From Isoetes engelmannii (taxonomy: Eukaryota; Streptophyta; Lycopodiopsida; Isoetales; Isoetaceae): a stretch of DNA of 21,564 nt. The notes below the pieces were generated by a model, which made no database searches, had not been told where the DNA came from, and was given only the letters and a program-made list of their open reading frames with translations. The stretch lies in assembly GCA_011763485.2 (NCBI GenBank), contig JAANSK020267493.1, positions 1 through 21,564 on the forward strand, read 5' to 3'. Below are positions 19,700 through 21,564 of the stretch, in pieces (positions within the stretch are counted from its first letter, which is position 1; each line of letters starts with the position of its first letter). A program made the translations under genes and the position numbers.

Positions 19700-20515
19700 A
19701 AAAAGATCTGATAAGCTGTTCCTTTGCACATTTCTTGATAAAGCAGCTCTGAAAGGAGGAGGAGGGAGTTTTAAGCGATGCACCCTGACAAGGGTTGAAG
19801 AGGTAAAACTGGTGCTAAGAGTGATTTCTGTGTGGATATGTGTGCTCTGGTTAGGGGTAGTTCGTTCACAGTTTGGAACATTTTTTGTAGCTCAAGGCTA
19901 CTTCATGGATAAACAACTGGAAAGCTTTAGCATACCACCAGTTTCCATGTTTGTATTCGCTTTCTTAGTATCTCTTACATTTATACCAATCTATGACAAA
20001 TTGGTGGTGCCCTTTGTAAGAAACTATACAAAAAATGAGAGAGGCTTTAGCATGCTTGAGAGGATAAGGATTGCATATGTGCTATATGTGTTAAACATGG
20101 TGGTTGCAGCACTGGTTGAAATGAAAAGGAAAAGAAGCAGCAAATGTTGAGCATATTCTGGAAGTGCCAGCATGTGGACTGCTTGGATTATATGAGAGCT
20201 TATATAACCGTGCACTACTGGAGTTTTTTGATGAACAGATGCCTGACAATATGCAGAGCCTTGGCATCAGTTTGGCATGTGCAAATCTTGGAGTGAGCTA
20301 TTTCTTAAATAGTGCTATTGTGTCCATTGTGGACAAGGCGAATCCTTTGTGGCTTCAGAATGACATTAACAAGGGACATCGTGGACTACTTCTATTGGCT
20401 CCTAGTTGTTGCTGCTGTAGCCAACCACCTCATTTATTTGCACGTTGCTTGGTCCTCCTATAAAATGCCTACCAAACCTCCACATGCCATCATTGAAAAT
20501 CTGCTGAAAATATAG
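19700..20515 (+). pseudogene. NPF (NRT1/PTR) transporter pseudogene, C-terminal half
   Basis: Proton-coupled nitrate/peptide transporter family (POT superfamily). The first frame reads FLDKAALKG, LTRVEEVKLVLRV, SQFGTFFVAQGYFMD, then FIPIYDKLVVPF, ERGFSMLERI and VVAALVEMKRK to about 20140. The reading then shifts to a short MLSIFW block, shifts again by one lost base near 20160 into VPACGLLGLYESL and MPDNMQSLGISLA, up to INKGH, and shifts once more by one extra base near 20370 into DYFYWLLVVAAVANHLIY, ending at a stop at 20513-20515. This covers roughly helices 7-12. The N-terminal half is absent, and about ten residues between EMKRK and SIFW seem lost. In NPF genes this region is usually the last large exon, so the copy is probably a genomic fragment. 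The high remaining similarity suggests moderate age. Confidence 0.88.
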
Positions 20516-20620
20516 TTACCAACATTGGCGGCTGTCAATGGAATGGGCTATGTGCTTATCCCAATGATCATTGCTGCAATTATCGAGGCTTGCATTGCAT
20601 TAGAGATGGGTTTTTAAAGA
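20516..20620 (+). pseudogene. Possible second NPF scrap
   Basis: Just past the NPF stop, an open stretch reads NGMGYVLIPMIIAAIIEA and ends ALEMGF. This resembles the helix around RIGIGYVLSxxAMVxAALVE of NPF proteins and the stretch near 20060-20120 of the pseudogene next door. It could be a leftover of a tandem NPF copy. The match is short, so chance similarity between hydrophobic helices is possible. Confidence 0.35.
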
Positions 20621-20908
20621 AACCAAAAAATTAGTTAATACTCCCCATATGGGAAGATTATTTAATGACGAACCTTGTAAAGAAACCTTATTTTATTTCC
20701 TCAAACAAAACTAGAAGCTTACAAGATTGACGTTTTTGTATTGTAAGCCATCTATTTCAACCAAAAGGGATTTAATCATTTCCAACATTGGTCCAATGTC
20801 TAGCATTATTCTAAAAGGTACTACTACTAAATAAAGAGGTTGAGTTGAACTCTTATCGTCATATTGTCTTTTATTTATGGGTTTCTTCTTCATCTTTTAT
20901 TTCTGGCC
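20621..20908. other. AT-rich DNA, no gene seen
   Basis: A small palindrome, CTCCCCATATGGGAAG, lies near 20641. No coding potential or known repeat was recognised in the rest. Confidence 0.4.
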
Positions 20909-21031
20909 ATTGATCTGGTGCATATTTCGTGTTTTATGCCAAATCAAAGGCCATTAGAATTTTGAGGAAAAAAATGCATGCCAATCTCAATGGTGGAGAA
21001 CGAACACATGGTTGAAGTAGAAAAAAAAAGC
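20909..21031 (+). repeat. Dispersed repeat, copy 2
   Basis: Same orientation and order of blocks as 2634-2757, over about 120 bases with scattered differences, ending in an A-rich run. Two copies 18 kb apart suggest an interspersed family, perhaps the end of a retroelement or a SINE-like unit. Confidence 0.65.
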
Positions 21032-21061
21032 CCAAACCCTCTGAAGGTTATTCGTCTGTGG

Positions 21062-21220
21062 CTATGCCTGAAACTGGCTATGGGCTATTGGAACCAGCTA
21101 TGGGCTATGGGCTATGTAGCGAGCCCCAAGGCTTTGAAATGCCTCTATGCCTGAAACTGGCTATGGGCTATTGGAACCAGCTATGGGCTATGTAGCGAGC
21201 CCCAAGGCTTTGAAATGCCT
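21062..21220. repeat. Tandem pair, 83- and 76-bp units
   Basis: Units 21062-21144 and 21145-21220 both begin CTATGCCTGAAACTGGCTAT and end GGCTTTGAAATGCCT. The second lacks seven bases because the inner GGGCTAT repeat has one copy fewer. Inside the units the motif GGCTATG is itself repeated, so this is a two-level minisatellite. Confidence 0.9.
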
Positions 21221-21363
21221 ATCCGTAATGTTCGGACCCAACAAATTTCACTATATTTCAGTGTCGTTTTAAATCAAATAATTTTTTATGTATAAATACG
21301 GATTGTCCTCCGTATGTCCTCCGTATTTTTCAGAGCTGTGCATCACAGGCATAACTGCGTCTT

Positions 21364-21564
21364 TGTGTTTTGAACCTTAAATCCTTGTAGCCTCAATCCG
21401 TATTCAATCTGTGTGTTTTGAACCTTAAATCCTTGTAGCCTCAATCCGTGTTCAATCTGTGTTGAATCTGGGCCACGAATCTGGGCTACGAATCTGTGCT
21501 GAATCTGTGTTCAATCTGGTCCACGAATCCTTGAATAGCCTCAATCAATCCGTGAACCCTGAAC
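21364..21564. repeat. Minisatellite array running to the window edge
   Basis: Two 48-bp units (21364-21411 and 21412-21459) start TGTGTTTTGAACCTTAAATC and differ at one position (CCGTATTC against CCGTGTTC). After them come shorter degenerate units built from AATCTGTG, CCACGAATCTGG and CTCAATC. The array may go on beyond the window. Confidence 0.85.

Noticed and set aside
1-21564. CRISPR arrays, bacterial operons, phage modules or a multi-gene defence cluster
   Set aside because: Intron-bearing plant genes and plant repeats throughout; no regularly spaced repeat array or operon-like packing.

Overview
This is plant nuclear DNA. Genes are split by AT-rich GT-AG introns, the DNA between genes is long and repeat-rich, and the recognisable families (PUT/LAT-type transporter, NPF transporter, plant PPR protein, LRR receptor kinase, Ty3/gypsy retroelement, Helitron end, MITEs) point to a land plant with a sizeable genome. 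Some features, such as the transmembrane-6 motif of the transporter, differ from the seed-plant PUTs I know. A fern or other non-seed plant is possible, but the species cannot be fixed from the window.

Two genes look intact. The main one is a nine-exon APC-superfamily transporter (polyamine or cationic amino-acid type) on the + strand at 6897-11213. Its exons join without a break into 566 codons, and a poly(A) signal lies about 120 bases after the stop. The second is a five-exon gene at 17669-18790 (+) for a 113-residue secreted protein with six cysteines in the mature part.

The rest is a graveyard of host-gene pieces and repeats. From left to right: repeat-derived DNA with a 111-bp tandem pair (1-1040); a Helitron-type 3' end (about 2557-2586); an antisense relic of the signal peptide and N-terminal cap of an LRR receptor kinase (2888-3148); unassigned DNA with small repeats (3150-6250); a damaged second copy of part of intron 1 and exon 2 of the transporter, invaded by a 201-bp MITE (6249-6870); the transporter; a 464-bp pyrimidine-strand tract (11409-11872); a hairpin (12194-12269); one exon of a METTL5-like methyltransferase (12881-12973); a PPR relic split by a 124-bp MITE (13258-13660); a broken Ty3/gypsy fossil holding a 240-bp MITE (about 13660-16700); the secreted-protein gene; an NPF transporter pseudogene (about 19700-20515), possibly with a second NPF scrap behind it; and minisatellite-like tandem repeats to the end.

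The two intact genes show no functional link. I found no clear new biological system. The best leads are the exon duplication in front of the transporter, its divergent TM6 motif, the conserved-looking small secreted protein, the short 12.2-kb hairpin, and the dated nesting of small elements in relics.
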